Positions 38,870 to 50,233 of a DNA stretch of 64,000 nucleotides are shown piece by piece. The stretch lies in contig QRFJ01000482.1 of assembly GCA_006176705.1 (NCBI GenBank), positions 530,989 to 594,988 on the forward strand. The letters are read 5' to 3'. The notes beneath the pieces were generated by a model, which saw only the letters and a program-made list of their open reading frames with translations, had not been told where the DNA came from and made no database searches. The DNA comes from Cocos nucifera (lineage: Eukaryota > Streptophyta > Magnoliopsida > Arecales > Arecaceae). Positions within the stretch are counted from its first letter, which is position 1, and every line of letters begins with the position of its first letter. A program made the position numbers and the translations under genes.

Positions 38870-39162
38870 CTCTCATTAAGTTGGATGATAATAGGTCCAT
38901 TAACTTAAAGGCCTAGTGCTTATTGACTAATGGAATTATCATTCATAATATGATAATCTGGAAGTGTCTCTCTAATGATGGTTAGGTTGACCAACCAAAG
39001 TTAGGCTTAATCATTCGTTGGTTAGATGCACCAAGTATGATCATGTTAATGGTTGGACTTAATCGGATCCTTACAGTAGAGGCCAAAGCTTACTGATTAG
39101 ATTTTTTGGATAAAATTAAATTACTAGAAGTTGTTTAGAGAAATAATTGGTTAAAGAACCTA
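38870..39162 (+). other. leader of B4, second segment
   Basis: Homologous to about 28956-29282 of B3, non-coding. Confidence 0.6.
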
Positions 39163-39167
39163 TCCAT
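39163..39167 (+). repeat. target-site duplication of D (left)
   Basis: TCCAT, matching CCCAT at 42601-42605 with one C/T difference. The B3 sequence here is AACCTACCTATAGGTGCACATG. Confidence 0.75.
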
Positions 39168-40066
39168 TGTTGTACCTATGGCTACTCGGAATCACAGTCA
39201 TAGAAGTGATCTCTTGCATGAACCTGGGTGTCAATCCAGCAAATTGAAGAAGATCTAAGAAAGAAGAGAGAAGAAGATGGAATTTAGGATTTTAGTATTG
39301 GAACCAGAGAGAAGAAAAAAGAGAGTGAGGGAGAAAAGCTCAATTATATTCCATCCTTATTGTCAAAGTTACAATACCTGATTTATATATCCTAGGGTTC
39401 CTACATGAATCCTAATAAACCCTAGCTCAAAAATTTTTCTAGGCTAACCCAATACATGAAAGCACTCACCGAGCCCATGTACACTAATGTCTCATATGCT
39501 CTCATCCCCTGGATCTAAATCCAACCCATAAATAAGTTAGCCCCTTTAAGACCTCTCAAACCAGGCCTTAAGACCCCTAAGATAAGTTCCTATCCTAGCC
39601 CCAAATAGACCCTCATGTAACTCTGCTCGAGCACTGAGCTGACTCAGTCTCAGCACTGAGTTGGCTAACTTGGGACTGGGTCGACACAATTTTAGACAAA
39701 GTCGACCCAGTTGCATGCCATCTCTGTAGTCCCAAAACATGCCTTTTGTTTTGGCCTGTCCTCTGAGACTTAGTCGATCCAGTATTAGACTAAACTGGCT
39801 AAACTGCAGCAAAGTTTTTTTCTACAATCTTCATGCTCTGACTTTGGTTTCTTGCTCTATCTTGTATCTCATATCTCCGAAGCACCAACCAAGTCCCTCA
39901 AGACCCTCAACACTTGGACCTTGAGCCCGTGAGGGCTAAACACCACCTCCACTCTAGGATAACTCTTGTCCTAGTCCTAGGACCACACCTATCCTAGTCT
40001 CTCTGGAGCCAACATCGTAGCTCTTCTCATAGCCTCCCAAGACTTGGAAGCACCACACCATTTACA
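39168..40066 (-). repeat. 3' LTR of D (899 bases)
   Basis: Direct copy of 41719-42600. On the + strand it begins TGTTGTACCTAT and ends CCATTTACA, so on the minus strand it starts TGTAAATGG and ends GTACAACA. Includes the GTCGACCCAGT motif cluster (39626-39790). Confidence 0.87.
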
Positions 40067-40080
40067 ATCTCCACCTTGGT
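40067..40080 (-). other. polypurine tract of D
   Basis: On the minus strand this reads CCAAGGTGGAGAT directly before the LTR start TGTAAATGG, the usual copia arrangement. Confidence 0.78.
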
Positions 40081-40630
40081 GCGCCCAAGCTTTGGCACAC
40101 ATGGCAACATCCACCTGCATGATACTACTATCCCTACATGTCCTGACAGCTTCTTATGCTCACCTTGCCACCGCCATCCTTCTTCAATTGTTGAGCTCAC
40201 TTTGAGCCTTTTGGGATGACCACCATCATTGAAGATCTTGGCTTACTCCTTTGTACTATCTTTGGAGTTATAGATATCCTTCTGCTTAGCAGCCACATCA
40301 ATTATCTTAGACTTTCTTGGAGATCATGTAGCATTCTTATACTAGCATTCACTGCATACCCTGATGCTCCACTTGACACGATCCTCTCCGAGCCACGTCT
40401 ACCTCCCTAGACAATCCACTCCACCTAGATCTATACAGCACTGGCACTAGTGCTGGGATATAGCTCCTCCCTCTGCACCTCTCTGCTCTGAACTTGTGTC
40501 ACTTCTTCCTCCATCTGTGAAGCCACATCTGCCCAATGCTCCATCTGAATTAAAGTCTCCCTGATGTTGCAGAAGCTAACTCTATACTCGAGCCACCCGA
40601 GGTCAACCATTCAATGCTGCACTGCTAGAC
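40081..40630 (-). other. 3' interior of D, no pol homology
   Basis: About 550 bases between the gag stop and the polypurine tract. The frames are closed, and I see none of the copia protease, integrase, RT or RNase H motifs. Confidence 0.6.
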
Positions 40631-41608
40631 CTACCACTGTTCCTCAGACACCGTTGCTGCTCCTTCGGACACTCCACACTCTACGGACCTATCCGAAGCC
40701 ATCTCAGATATACTACATCCCATAGGCTCCTTCGAGATCACCAAGAGCTCATCCGAATCTTCACTCTCAACAACTGAACTAATAGAATCTGACTTTTCTC
40801 CTTTCTTGCACTTCTTCCAAAATGAGCATTCTCGCTTAAAGTACCCTACTTCACCATACTTGAAGCAGCTCTTAGACCCCTTGCTGCCTCTCTGCACGTC
40901 CTTCTTCTTTCCTTTCCTAGGCCTCTCTAAAATAATAAGGCCCTCTTGGAAGATCTTCCTCATCGTCATCCATTCTTACTGCTCGTTGGATCTTAGCACT
41001 AATACGATCTCCTTGTACACAAGTGTCTTCTTTCCATATAGTAGTATAGTCACCAACGGATTGAAGCTCCTGGATAGCGAACATAGCAGCAATAAACTTT
41101 TGTCCTCCTCTTTGAGATCCATCCCTATGTTGAGCAAGTTCTTGCTCATCCGATCGAACTGTTGAATATGCCTTGCAACATCCTCGCCCTCTTGCATCCG
41201 AAGGCCATGTAGTTGTTTCTTCAGCAATAACTTATTGCACATATTCTTTCTCATGTACAACTGAAGTAACTTCAACTATAAACCCTTGGATGTTTTCTCC
41301 TCCAACACACCATACAAAACCTCATCTGCTAGACAAGCCCTAATCGTGGCACACATCCTTTTGTCCAAGGACTTTCACTTCTTGTCTATCATCTCCTCAG
41401 ATCTATTCTCCAAGATCGAATCCAACCTCATCTGAATCAGCAGATCCTCCATTCTAACCTTCCACATCATGAAACTCTCTTTACTGTCAAACTTCTCTAA
41501 ACCTACCTTCAACCCACTATTTTTCATGATCAAACCAAAACAAAAAATAGCTAACAAGTAGTTTTGAAAATTACCTTGACTAAGGATGGTGGACAGCAGC
41601 CCTTTCAT
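40631..41608 (-). pseudogene. copia gag of D (three nonsense codons)
   Basis: Gag forms the particle in which element RNA is packaged and copied. One minus-strand frame of about 325 codons is broken by stops at 41375-41377 and near 41276 and 40970, with no frameshift. The N-terminal part has EKFDSKESFMMWKVRMEDLL, like the copia gag motif with its conserved Trp. The middle has the UBN2-type segment NKLLLKKQLHGLRMQEGED and HIQQFDRM, and the C-terminal part has a degraded zinc knuckle CFKYGEVGYFKREC (second Cys and His replaced) followed by a Lys-rich then acidic tail. The first two stops stand where relatives have Trp, so TGG changed to TGA or TAG. Confidence 0.82.
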
Positions 41609-41704
41609 TACTTCCTCACGAAGCTTGGAGAAAAGCCTTAGATCTGAATCTCGCTACTAATCTTTACTGAAACCTAATCTTCTTTCTCCTTCATGGTCAA
41701 TTGG

Positions 41705-41716
41705 GCTCTGATACCA
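41705..41716 (-). other. primer binding site of D
   Basis: On the minus strand TGGTATCAGAGC, a perfect match to the initiator Met tRNA primer, two bases from the LTR end at 41719. Confidence 0.87.
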
Positions 41717-41718
41717 GA

Positions 41719-42600
41719 TGTTGTACCTATAGTCAGAACCACAACCACAAAAGTGATCTCTTGCATGAACTTGGATGTTAATTTAGCAAACTGAAGAAGA
41801 TCTAAGAAAGAAGAGAGAAGAAGATGGAATCTAGGATTTTAGTATTGGAACTAGAGAGAAGAGAGAGGAGAGTTAGGGAGAAAAGCTCATTGTATTTCAT
41901 TCTTATTGTAAAAATTACAATACATGATTTATAAACCCTAGGATTTTCACATGAACCCTAATAAACCCCAGCTCAAAAACTCTTTTAGGCTAATCCAATA
42001 CATGAAAATACTCACCAAGTCCATGTACATTCATGTCTCATATGCTCTCATCTCTTGGATCTAAATCCAACCCATACATGAGTTAGCCCCCTTAAGACCT
42101 CTCAAATCAAGCCTTAAGGCCCCTAGGATAAGTTCCTATCCTAGCCCCAAATAGACCATCGCGTAACTCTGCCCAATCACTGAGTCGGCTCAGTCTTAGC
42201 ACTGAGCCGGCTAATCTGGGATTGGATCAGCTTAGTTTCAGACTGAGTCGACCCAGTTGCGTGCCATGCCTACAAAATGTGTCTTTTTGTTTGGCCTATC
42301 CTCTGAGATGACCTAGTATCAAACTGAGCTAACTAACCTACAGAAAAGTTCTTTTCTGTAGTCTTCATACTTCAATTTTGGTTTCTTGCTCCACCTTATG
42401 TTCCGGATCTTCGAAGCACTAACCAAGTCCCTCAAGGCCCTCAACACTTGGATCTTGAGCCCGTGGAGGGTTAAACACCACCTCCATCCTAGGACAACTC
42501 CTGTCCTAGCCTTAGGACCATACCTGTCCAAGTCTCCCTAGAGCCAACACCCTGGCTCCTCTCGTAACCTCCCAAGGCTTGGAAGCACCACACCATCACA
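41719..42600 (-). repeat. 5' LTR of D (882 bases)
   Basis: On the + strand it begins TGTTGTACCTATAG and ends CCATCACA. Similar to the other D LTR along its length, with one noticeable short deletion around 42265-42320. The open frame at 42319-42531 (minus) lies within the LTR and is not a gene. Confidence 0.87.
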
Positions 42601-42605
42601 CCCAT

Positions 42606-42902
42606 AGATGCACATGGATTGACTAGCCAAAGTCGGGCTTATGTGCAGTCTATGTGAATTCTAGCACATGTTAGAGAATTAAAGTAATTTCTTAATTTGG
42701 ACGTAGAGGCTACCAATTCATATAAAATAGTGGAAGAATCTTTAGATTAAAGTCAAATTCTCTAGGCTTAAAATAATTCATATACAATAGGTCATTGTTC
42801 TCTTTTTTATTCAGATTAAGGCTATATCCTAATTGCTTCATTCACTATTAGACAGTGATTGACTTATGGGACCCAACTTCGATAATTAGTATCAAAAGTT
42901 GA
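42606..42902 (+). other. leader of B4, third segment
   Basis: Homologous to about 29290-29582 of B3, non-coding, ending at the pol remnant. Confidence 0.6.
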
Positions 42903-45777
42903 ATTTGGTTCAGCAGTACGAAGGGGTTTGTGCTGGGGCTTCTAAGTCTAGTAAAAATAAAATTTTTAAGATTAACCCAAATCAGACAGAGTGCTTCTAT
43001 TATAAGAAGCAAGATCATAGAAAAAAATTATCTTACTTTTCTTAACCTCAATAAGCTAAATAAGAAAAAGAAGCAAAGAGTTACTCATCAAGGATGTTAT
43101 ATGATAGCACCTTGTTATTTTTTATTTATGATTCTACTACCTAGGTATTAAAGATCAGTAGTCTTATATAATTTATTGCAAGGACTACAAGCGAGTAGAA
43201 CATTTGAAAATGATAAGAGATTCTTGAATGTTAGGGGTGGAAGTCCTGTTCTAATCTTAGCTTTAGGAATCGTCAAGCTAATTTTCAAAATAAATATTGT
43301 CATTTAGAGTGATTGTCACTGTTATCCATTGTTTATGATAAATATGATCTCTATTGAACTTTTGGCTAAAGATGGTAATCATTTATCTATAAAGAAAGAT
43401 TATTATGATGTTATTATGAATGATGTTATCATAACACATGGATAATAAGAAAATAATATTTATATTTATATAGCCTATTAGTATAATATACACATCTAAT
43501 AAACATCCAAGTTAGATAATGTAATGGATGTCTACCTTTGGCATTATAGGCTTAGTCATATTAACAAGAACAGGATAAACATGTTAGCTTAAGAGAAAAA
43601 TCTTGACATCAATGATTGTGAATCATTGACAACCTATGAGTCTTGTCTTCTAGGAAAGATGGTAAAGTCACCTTTTATTGAAAAAGATGAAAGAGCCAGT
43701 AAAGTTCTAAGTCATATATATAGTGCTATATGTAGACTTATGAACTCAAGTACTAGAGGAGGATATCATTATTTCATTATGATTGTAGATGATCTATCTA
43801 GGTATGGATAAGTCTAGTTTGAAATATTTAAAATATTTAAATTATTTCATAATAAAATAGAAAAATAAACTAAAAAAGATATTAGAACTCTTCGATCAGA
43901 TCGAGGAGGTGAATACTTATCTAATGAGTTTTTGACATGTCTAGGAGAGAATGAGTTTCTTTCATAGTGGACTCCTCTCGAAACACCACAAGTTATTGGT
44001 GTATCCAAAAGTAGAAATAGAACTTTATGAGACATGGTTCGATTCATGATAGGATTTGCTAGTCTGCCTGCTTTAGAGTTATGCTCTTGTGTACTTTTTT
44101 TACTCTAAAAAATATTTTGAGTAAATCTATTGCAAATACTCTATATGAGATATGGACTAGATGTAGACCTAAACTCTCTCACCTTCGTGTTTGGGGTTAT
44201 CCAGCCTACATCAAATATTTGCATATAGATAAACTTATATCCTGATCCAATAGGTATTTATTTGAGTAAATCTATTGCAAACACTCCATATGAGATATGG
44301 ACTAGATGTAGACCTAGACTCTCTCACTTTTGTATTTGGGGTTATCCAGCCTACATCAAATGTTTGCATATAGATAAACTTATATCCTGATCCGATAGGT
44401 GTTTATTTATAGGGTATCCTAAGGAAACTAGGGGTTATTTGTTCTATCATGCTAAAGAACATAAGATGTTCATTAGCAGTAAAGCATTTTTTTTTGAAAA
44501 AAAAGTTTCTTAGAGAAGGAACCGATATCGCTAAAGTTGAACTTGAGAAAGTTCAACTGGTAGAAAAAATCAACACAATCTAGTAAATCTACTGAATCGG
44601 ATTTGATTAGATCAAACCTGGAGCTCATTAATTTGGCACCATTAAGGAGATCTAGTATAGTACCACATTAGCCAGATAGATACTTCAGTAGCTATGTTTG
44701 GGATGGCGATCCTATTAAGCTCGATGAGAACAATAAGGATCCGATCACGTATAAGAATTTAATGCAGAGGTCTGACTCTGAGAAGTGGCTTGGAGCTATC
44801 AATTCCAAATTAGAGTCCATGAAGATCAATAGTGTGTGGATATTAGTTGATTCATTAAAGAGATAAAATCCATTGGATGCAAATAGATTTTCAAAAGGAT
44901 CAGAGTAGTGCAGACAAAAAAGTAAAGACTTATATAGCCCGTTTAGCTATCATCTTGGAGTTAAAACATATGTTTTGATCGTATGTCTTTGTTATGAACA
45001 AAGAGAAATCTTGCATGTGTAAGTGGGCAAAAGATTCTATAGTGTTATTCCTTATGCTATCTATGGATGATATTCTTTTAATCAAGAATGACATTCCAAC
45101 ATTATAAGAAATAAAGATTTAGCTATCATCTGATTTCTCTGTGTACAAGACCAGACATAGTATACTGACTAGAGATAGTGAACAGATATCAGTTTGATTT
45201 AGATAAAAATCACTGAAAGATTGTATAGACAATCCTCAAGTATTTGAAAAATACTAAGATCCAGTGACTCATGTATGGAGAAACTGACTTAAAACTTATG
45301 AGATATTTTGATTTTAATTTTTAGTCAAATAAAGATGATAGTAGGAGAGTGTCGGATTATAAATTTATCCTAATTGAAGGAGCAATCTACTGAAAAATTC
45401 CAAGCAAAATACTATAGCCTATTCTATTAGTGATGTAGAGTACATCGTGGCATCTAATGTTATCATGTAGGCTATGTGGTGGCATAAGTTTATTAGCAAG
45501 CTGGGAGAAACATCCTTCATCGATGGTCCAGTCCTAATATAGCACTAGAGCCATAGCTCAGGCTAAAGAATCGAAGATACACTACAAGACCAGCATACTC
45601 TACATTGCTATCACCTTTGATTTTACATCAGAGTGATGTCTACCTTTAGAAAATCGATGGAAAAAAAGAACTTGACTAACCTATTTGCTAAAGCCTTAGA
45701 ACTAAGAAGTTCTACGAGCTGAAGTGGAAGATAGGATATTTGATATTATTCTAATTAGCTTTAGTCCAAGTGAGAGT
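42903..45777 (+). pseudogene. degenerate copia pol of B4
   Basis: Order as in B3: zinc knuckle remnant at 42993-43034 (CFYY...DH...LS, second and last Cys replaced, His kept); protease region around 43145 without a readable Asp-Thr-Gly; integrase pieces near 43626-43811 (LLGKMVKSPF, KSPF-type motif) and 43860-44510, with a 145-base tandem duplication (44117-44406); RT motif SMDDILLIKND at 45060-45092; then a junction at about 45145 that skips the middle of RT straight to the TRPD-equivalent; RNase H fragments around 45345-45500; polypurine tract before 45778. Stops occur throughout. It is more decayed than A1. Confidence 0.82.
44117..44406 (+). repeat. 145-base tandem duplication in B4 integrase
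   Basis: 44117-44261 and 44262-44406 are two adjacent direct copies with only a few differences. Each starts TTGAGTAAATCTATTGCAAA and ends near AGGT.TTTAT. B3 has a single copy. 145 is not a multiple of three, so the frame is shifted. Confidence 0.88.
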
Positions 45778-48485
45778 TGTTAGAAAATATATCCTAAAAT
45801 CAATTATCTAAGTAGTAGATGATTATGATTTATATATGAATTATCAAATAATAATAGTTATTTAGCTTATTCATCATAAAAGGTCTATCTTTCTTAAATG
45901 AACTCCAAGTTATGATAAAGTCTTTAGAACCACACTCAATCAATAAAGAGAAATTTATCAAATGGTTCTTAAATTTATTCATGATCGAATGATAAGTTAT
46001 TAATAAGGATGATAACTTATCGAGTGTAGGTCGTTGTATGTCATATGCATTGACTATTCTCATAATCAAGTGGTGTGGAGATATTGGTATGACATATAGG
46101 TGGGATGTAGAAATACATCTGCACTAAACATGACTAATGTAGCACTCTACTATCAAGAGTAGCTAGCTAAGGCTAATGGATATAAGTGTCCCTCCAATCT
46201 GAGATCATCATGATGACTTACAAGCAACTCACTATACTTTGGTGTCGAACTATCTATATTTTTAATACAAAATCAAAAGGTTTCTAGGTATAATCAAGTA
46301 CTTGTAGAGTCAGTGTATGAGTCAAGATGGGATTGACCACTCTTGATTAATTTTAGAAAGCGAATGTCTCGCTGTATTTTAATTTAGCAAAATCTAAGTC
46401 TGGGTAATCCTTGTGAGAAGTCACGAAATTTACAAAATTTTGAGACATAATATGGATAACTTGTATAAGTATTGACAGCTAACTCGAAGTCATCTTAAAC
46501 ATTATTGATCAAAGGGATGAATTATATGAGAACCATAGGTCAAGATTCTAAGAATGTTACTTTGCATACATTCGATCTATCCGGATATCGAGTACTATTG
46601 CTAGATAGTCATGTTGATTAATACAGAAATTGGTTCTTATGCTATTGACTTAGGTTCAAACTTGTTGGGTCATACACATAAAAGATTGTTATCTAATCGG
46701 ATAGTTGATCGATGATTGAGAATTATTCAATGATCGAGTCATCAATGTGCTTGATGATCGATCAAGTGCAAGTACTATAGGAGGATCGATTAGCAATTGA
46801 ATTACTAATTGACATAATTTAATTAAATAATCAGGCTGAGATCAAGTTTAATTAAATTAGATTCAATTAGAATTAGTTTGGATTTGATTGGATCAAGTTC
46901 AATAGATTTATTGGATAACCCAGTTATAAGGAAGAATAAGTTCCTATTTAATTAGGATTTGAGTACACCTAATTTTTAATTTAATTAAAAATTAAATTAT
47001 ATTAAATTTAATTTAATCTAATTTAGTTAGGATCTTAGTTGGACTAGAATTGCCTTTTAATTAGGTTGACTTAATTCTAATTAAAATAGGACTTAAATAG
47101 GTTTGACCTAGTCTTAATAGAAGAGTCCTAGTTAGATTAGTACTTCTTTTATATCTCTTACGCCCACATGAAGCCCACACCATATATTTTTTCGCCCCCC
47201 ATCTAGATTTTTGTGTGAGATTTCTCATGCCTAAGATGGATTCCATGCCCCACTTTCTTTGATTTTTGGAAGTTAGTTTGAATGAGTCAAACTAAGAAAG
47301 AGTTGATAGAGTTAATTTGTTAAAACTCTTCTTCTCTTACTATGGAATATTTCCCACGCCCCCTTGTTTTTGGGGGCCTCCTTTGCAGATTTTTTGTGCA
47401 CATTTCTCTTCTTCCTTGCATGCATTTTTGATACCCCACACCCCAAAATTTTAGGGGAGGCATCCAAGAGTTGGACGCCCCCCCCCCCCCCAACCTCCTT
47501 GGTTTAAATCCCTAAAAGTTAGGGCTTTGACCTAGTCCTCCCTTATTATTTTGTGGTGCCACTTTTTAAGTTGGTTTGCATGAGAGAAACCAAAGATTTT
47601 CCATGCAAAATCCATAGAAGAGAGAGAGGAGGCATGAGGGTTTTAGGCACCCATATTGCTGGAGGGTTTTGGGTTTCTTTTGGAGATCAAACGTTGATGT
47701 CCTATTAAGAAGAAAAAGAAGAGAAGATGATCTTCTCTTAGGATTTTTTAGAGATCCTTTTTCATCTTAATCTTTTGTGAGATCTTTTTCATAAAAAAAA
47801 TCAAAGAGAAAGAGATCTGGAGCATGAGAAAATTCTAGAGGAGAAGGTCTCCTCTTATCTTAGCATAGAGATTTATTCAGGACATCAATGGTTGGTGTCC
47901 TAAAAGAGAAGGTGTGTCTTCTCTTATGGCCTTTTCTTTTCTTCTTGTTGGAAGATCCAAGGGTTGGACTTCTCTCTCAATTCTCCTCTTGTTCTTCATC
48001 TCTTGGAGGGTTCAAGAGATCTGAAGAAATCTTTATAGATCAATCATCAAGAGGGATCTGCGAGAAGCTAGCACTTCGAGTGGATCTTCATTCGTTGAAC
48101 CTCTGATTTACGTAGCAACTTCATATGGACAACCACAAAGGTCGAATGCACTATGTAGATCCAAGCAACAAGAACAACAACAAAAATCAATTACAGTATT
48201 CTCGATGCATGCAAAGGTAAGATATTCGATCTCTTTTCTGATCTAGATGTGGTCTAGGGTTTCTAAAATAGTTCTCAATCTAAGGTATTGATATGATCAA
48301 TACCAACCTGATTTAATTTTTAGATTTATTAATGCATCTTGATATGTTATATATCCTAGATATAGGATTTAGTGATTAGATCATATGTATAAATAGATTA
48401 AATAGTTTAATCTATGTCTTCTACTGCATCTAGTTTCGAAAAAGTTTTAAAATGTATGCATGAAACCCTGCATGGTTTTCCAACA
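45778..48485 (+). repeat. 3' LTR of B4 (2708 bases)
   Basis: TGTTAGAAAATATATCC to TTTTCCAACA, with intact terminal dinucleotides, unlike its 5' partner. Includes a run of 14 C at 47478-47491. The continuing sequence (48486) is the displaced half of the B3 LTR. Confidence 0.9.
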
Positions 48486-50233
48486 TATTTTTGATTGGCA
48501 CAAAAATTAGTTCTATGCTACTGACTTAGGTTTGAATCTATAGGGTCACACATATAAGAGATTACTATCTGATTGGATGGTTGATTGATGATTAAAAATT
48601 GTTCAATGATCAAATCATCAATGCAATTGATGATCGATCAAGTGTAAGTATTGTAGGAGGATCGATTAGTAATTGAATTACTAATTAACTCAATTTGATT
48701 GAGCAATTAAACTAAGATCAAGTTTAATTGAATTAAATTTAATTAGAATTAGTTTGGACTTGATTAGGTCAAGTCTAATTTTTTTATGAGATAAGCCAAT
48801 TATAAGGAAGATCGATTCCTTATTGGATTAGGACTTGAGTACACCTAATTTTTAATTCAATTAGAATTTAAATTAGATTTAAATATGATTTAATATAATT
48901 TAATTAAGCTCTTAGTTGGATTAGAATTATCCTTGAATTATGTTGCATTAATCCTAGTTCAATTGGGTTTAAAATTTAGGTTTGACCTAGTCTTATTTGG
49001 AGAGTCCTAGTTGGACTAGGACTTCTCCTATTCCCTTGCACCATACCCTCAATTCCCATGCCACTTTTCTCTCCTTTTGGCATGAGATTTCTCATGCCTA
49101 AGGAGAGTCCATGCACATCCCTTTCTCTCTTGGAAAATTGGTTTTGGAATTTAATTTGAATGAGTCAAACTAAGAATGTTTTGATTGATTTTCAAATCCC
49201 TAAAACTTCTCCTTTTTGCACCACATTACGCCATGCCACCAAGACTTCTTTTTTGACTAGGTTTTGACCTAGTCTTCCTATTTAAATGGGATGCCTTCTT
49301 TTAAGAAGTTATGGGCATAAGAAACCTGGGATATTCCATGCACATTTCAGAGAAAAATGAGAGAGAGTGACATGGGAGGTTGGCACTTCAAGGTTTTCGG
49401 GATGGTGGTTTCATTAGGACATGAAAGGTTCATATCCTGTTAAGATCAAAGAAGGAGAAGATGGTCTTATCTTTAGGATTTCTTTTTGAGTTTTTTCTTT
49501 TCCATCTTTTGAGAAGATTTTTTCATGGAAAAATTTAGAGAGAAAGAGAGGACGGGCATGAGAAAATTCTAGAGAAGAAGGTCACCTCTTGTCCAGGTGT
49601 GAAGATCTATTTTGAACATCAATGGTTGATATCCTGAAAGAGAAGATGTGTTATCTTTTAAAGATTTTATTTAGGCTTTTCTTTTCTTCATTTTGAGAGA
49701 TCTAAGAGTTGGACTTCTTTCTTAATTCTTCTTCTATTCTTCATCTTTTAGAGTATCCAAGAGATCCAAAAAAATCTTTACAGATCGACCATCACGAGGG
49801 ATCCTCGAGAAGCTAGCACTTCGAGCGAATCTTCGTTCGATAAACCTCCGATCTGCATAGCGACTTTATATGGACAACCTGTAGAGGTTGGACATATTGT
49901 GTAGCTCCAAGCAATAAGGACTGATGATTTTTAGTTGTAGTATTCTCGATCCATGCAAAGATAAGAGATTTGATTTCTTTTCTGACTTAGATGCGATCTA
50001 GGATTTCTAGAACTATTCTAGATTTAGGATATTAATATGATCAATACCAATCTATGATTTATTTTTTTAGATTTATTCATGTATCTTGATATGTCATAGA
50101 TCCTAGATGTAGGGTTTAGTATTTAGATCACATACATAAATAGATTAAATAGTTTAATCTTTATCTTCCACTACATTCTAATTTCAAAAAAAAATTGAAA
50201 TGTATGCATAAAATCTTGCATGGTTTTTCAACA
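48486..50233 (+). repeat. 3' LTR of B3, second part
   Basis: Picks up exactly where 33254 stopped (TTTTTGATTGG...) after the duplicated five bases and ends TTTTTCAACA at 50233. With 32420-33254 it makes a full-length B LTR. Confidence 0.88.

Larger units (their letters stand above)
39168..42600 (-). mobile_element. Ty1/copia element D, gag-only, minus strand
   Basis: A structurally complete 3.4 kb element: 5' LTR (42600-41719), primer site, gag, about 560 bases of 3' region, polypurine tract and 3' LTR (40066-39168). The interior is only 1652 bases and contains no protease, integrase, RT or RNase H. A near-matching target-site duplication shows that it moved as a unit or lost pol afterwards without touching its ends. 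Its gag differs from that of family A, so it is a separate copia lineage. Confidence 0.85.
33255..48485 (+). mobile_element. Ty1/copia element B4, complete with two further insertions
   Basis: 5' LTR 33255-35866, interior 35867-45777, 3' LTR 45778-48485. It is inserted in the 3' LTR of B3. The interior is interrupted by a solo LTR (37401-38864) and by element D (39168-42600). After removing these, the interior is about 5.0 kb, almost the same as B3. Same structure as B1 and B3, with no N-terminal gag domain. Confidence 0.9.
24884..50233 (+). mobile_element. Ty1/copia element B3, complete but interrupted by B4
   Basis: 5' LTR 24884-27427, primer site, leader, degenerate pol, 3' LTR 32420-33254 continued at 48486-50233. 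Flanked by a perfect 5-base duplication ATGCA, which proves both ends and shows insertion into the 3' LTR of B2. Without B4, B3 is about 10.1 kb. The LTRs are 2544 and about 2578 bases and the interior is 4992 bases. The N-terminal gag domain is absent and pol has many stops. Confidence 0.9.

Noticed and set aside
45830..46069. 79-codon minus-strand frame in the B4 3' LTR
   Set aside because: Antisense to LTR sequence that is also present in other B copies, where the frame is broken.
47478..47491. Run of 14 C as a functional site
   Set aside because: A homopolymer in an LTR, as with the 15 G at 15300-15314; it may be inflated by sequencing error and has no other support.
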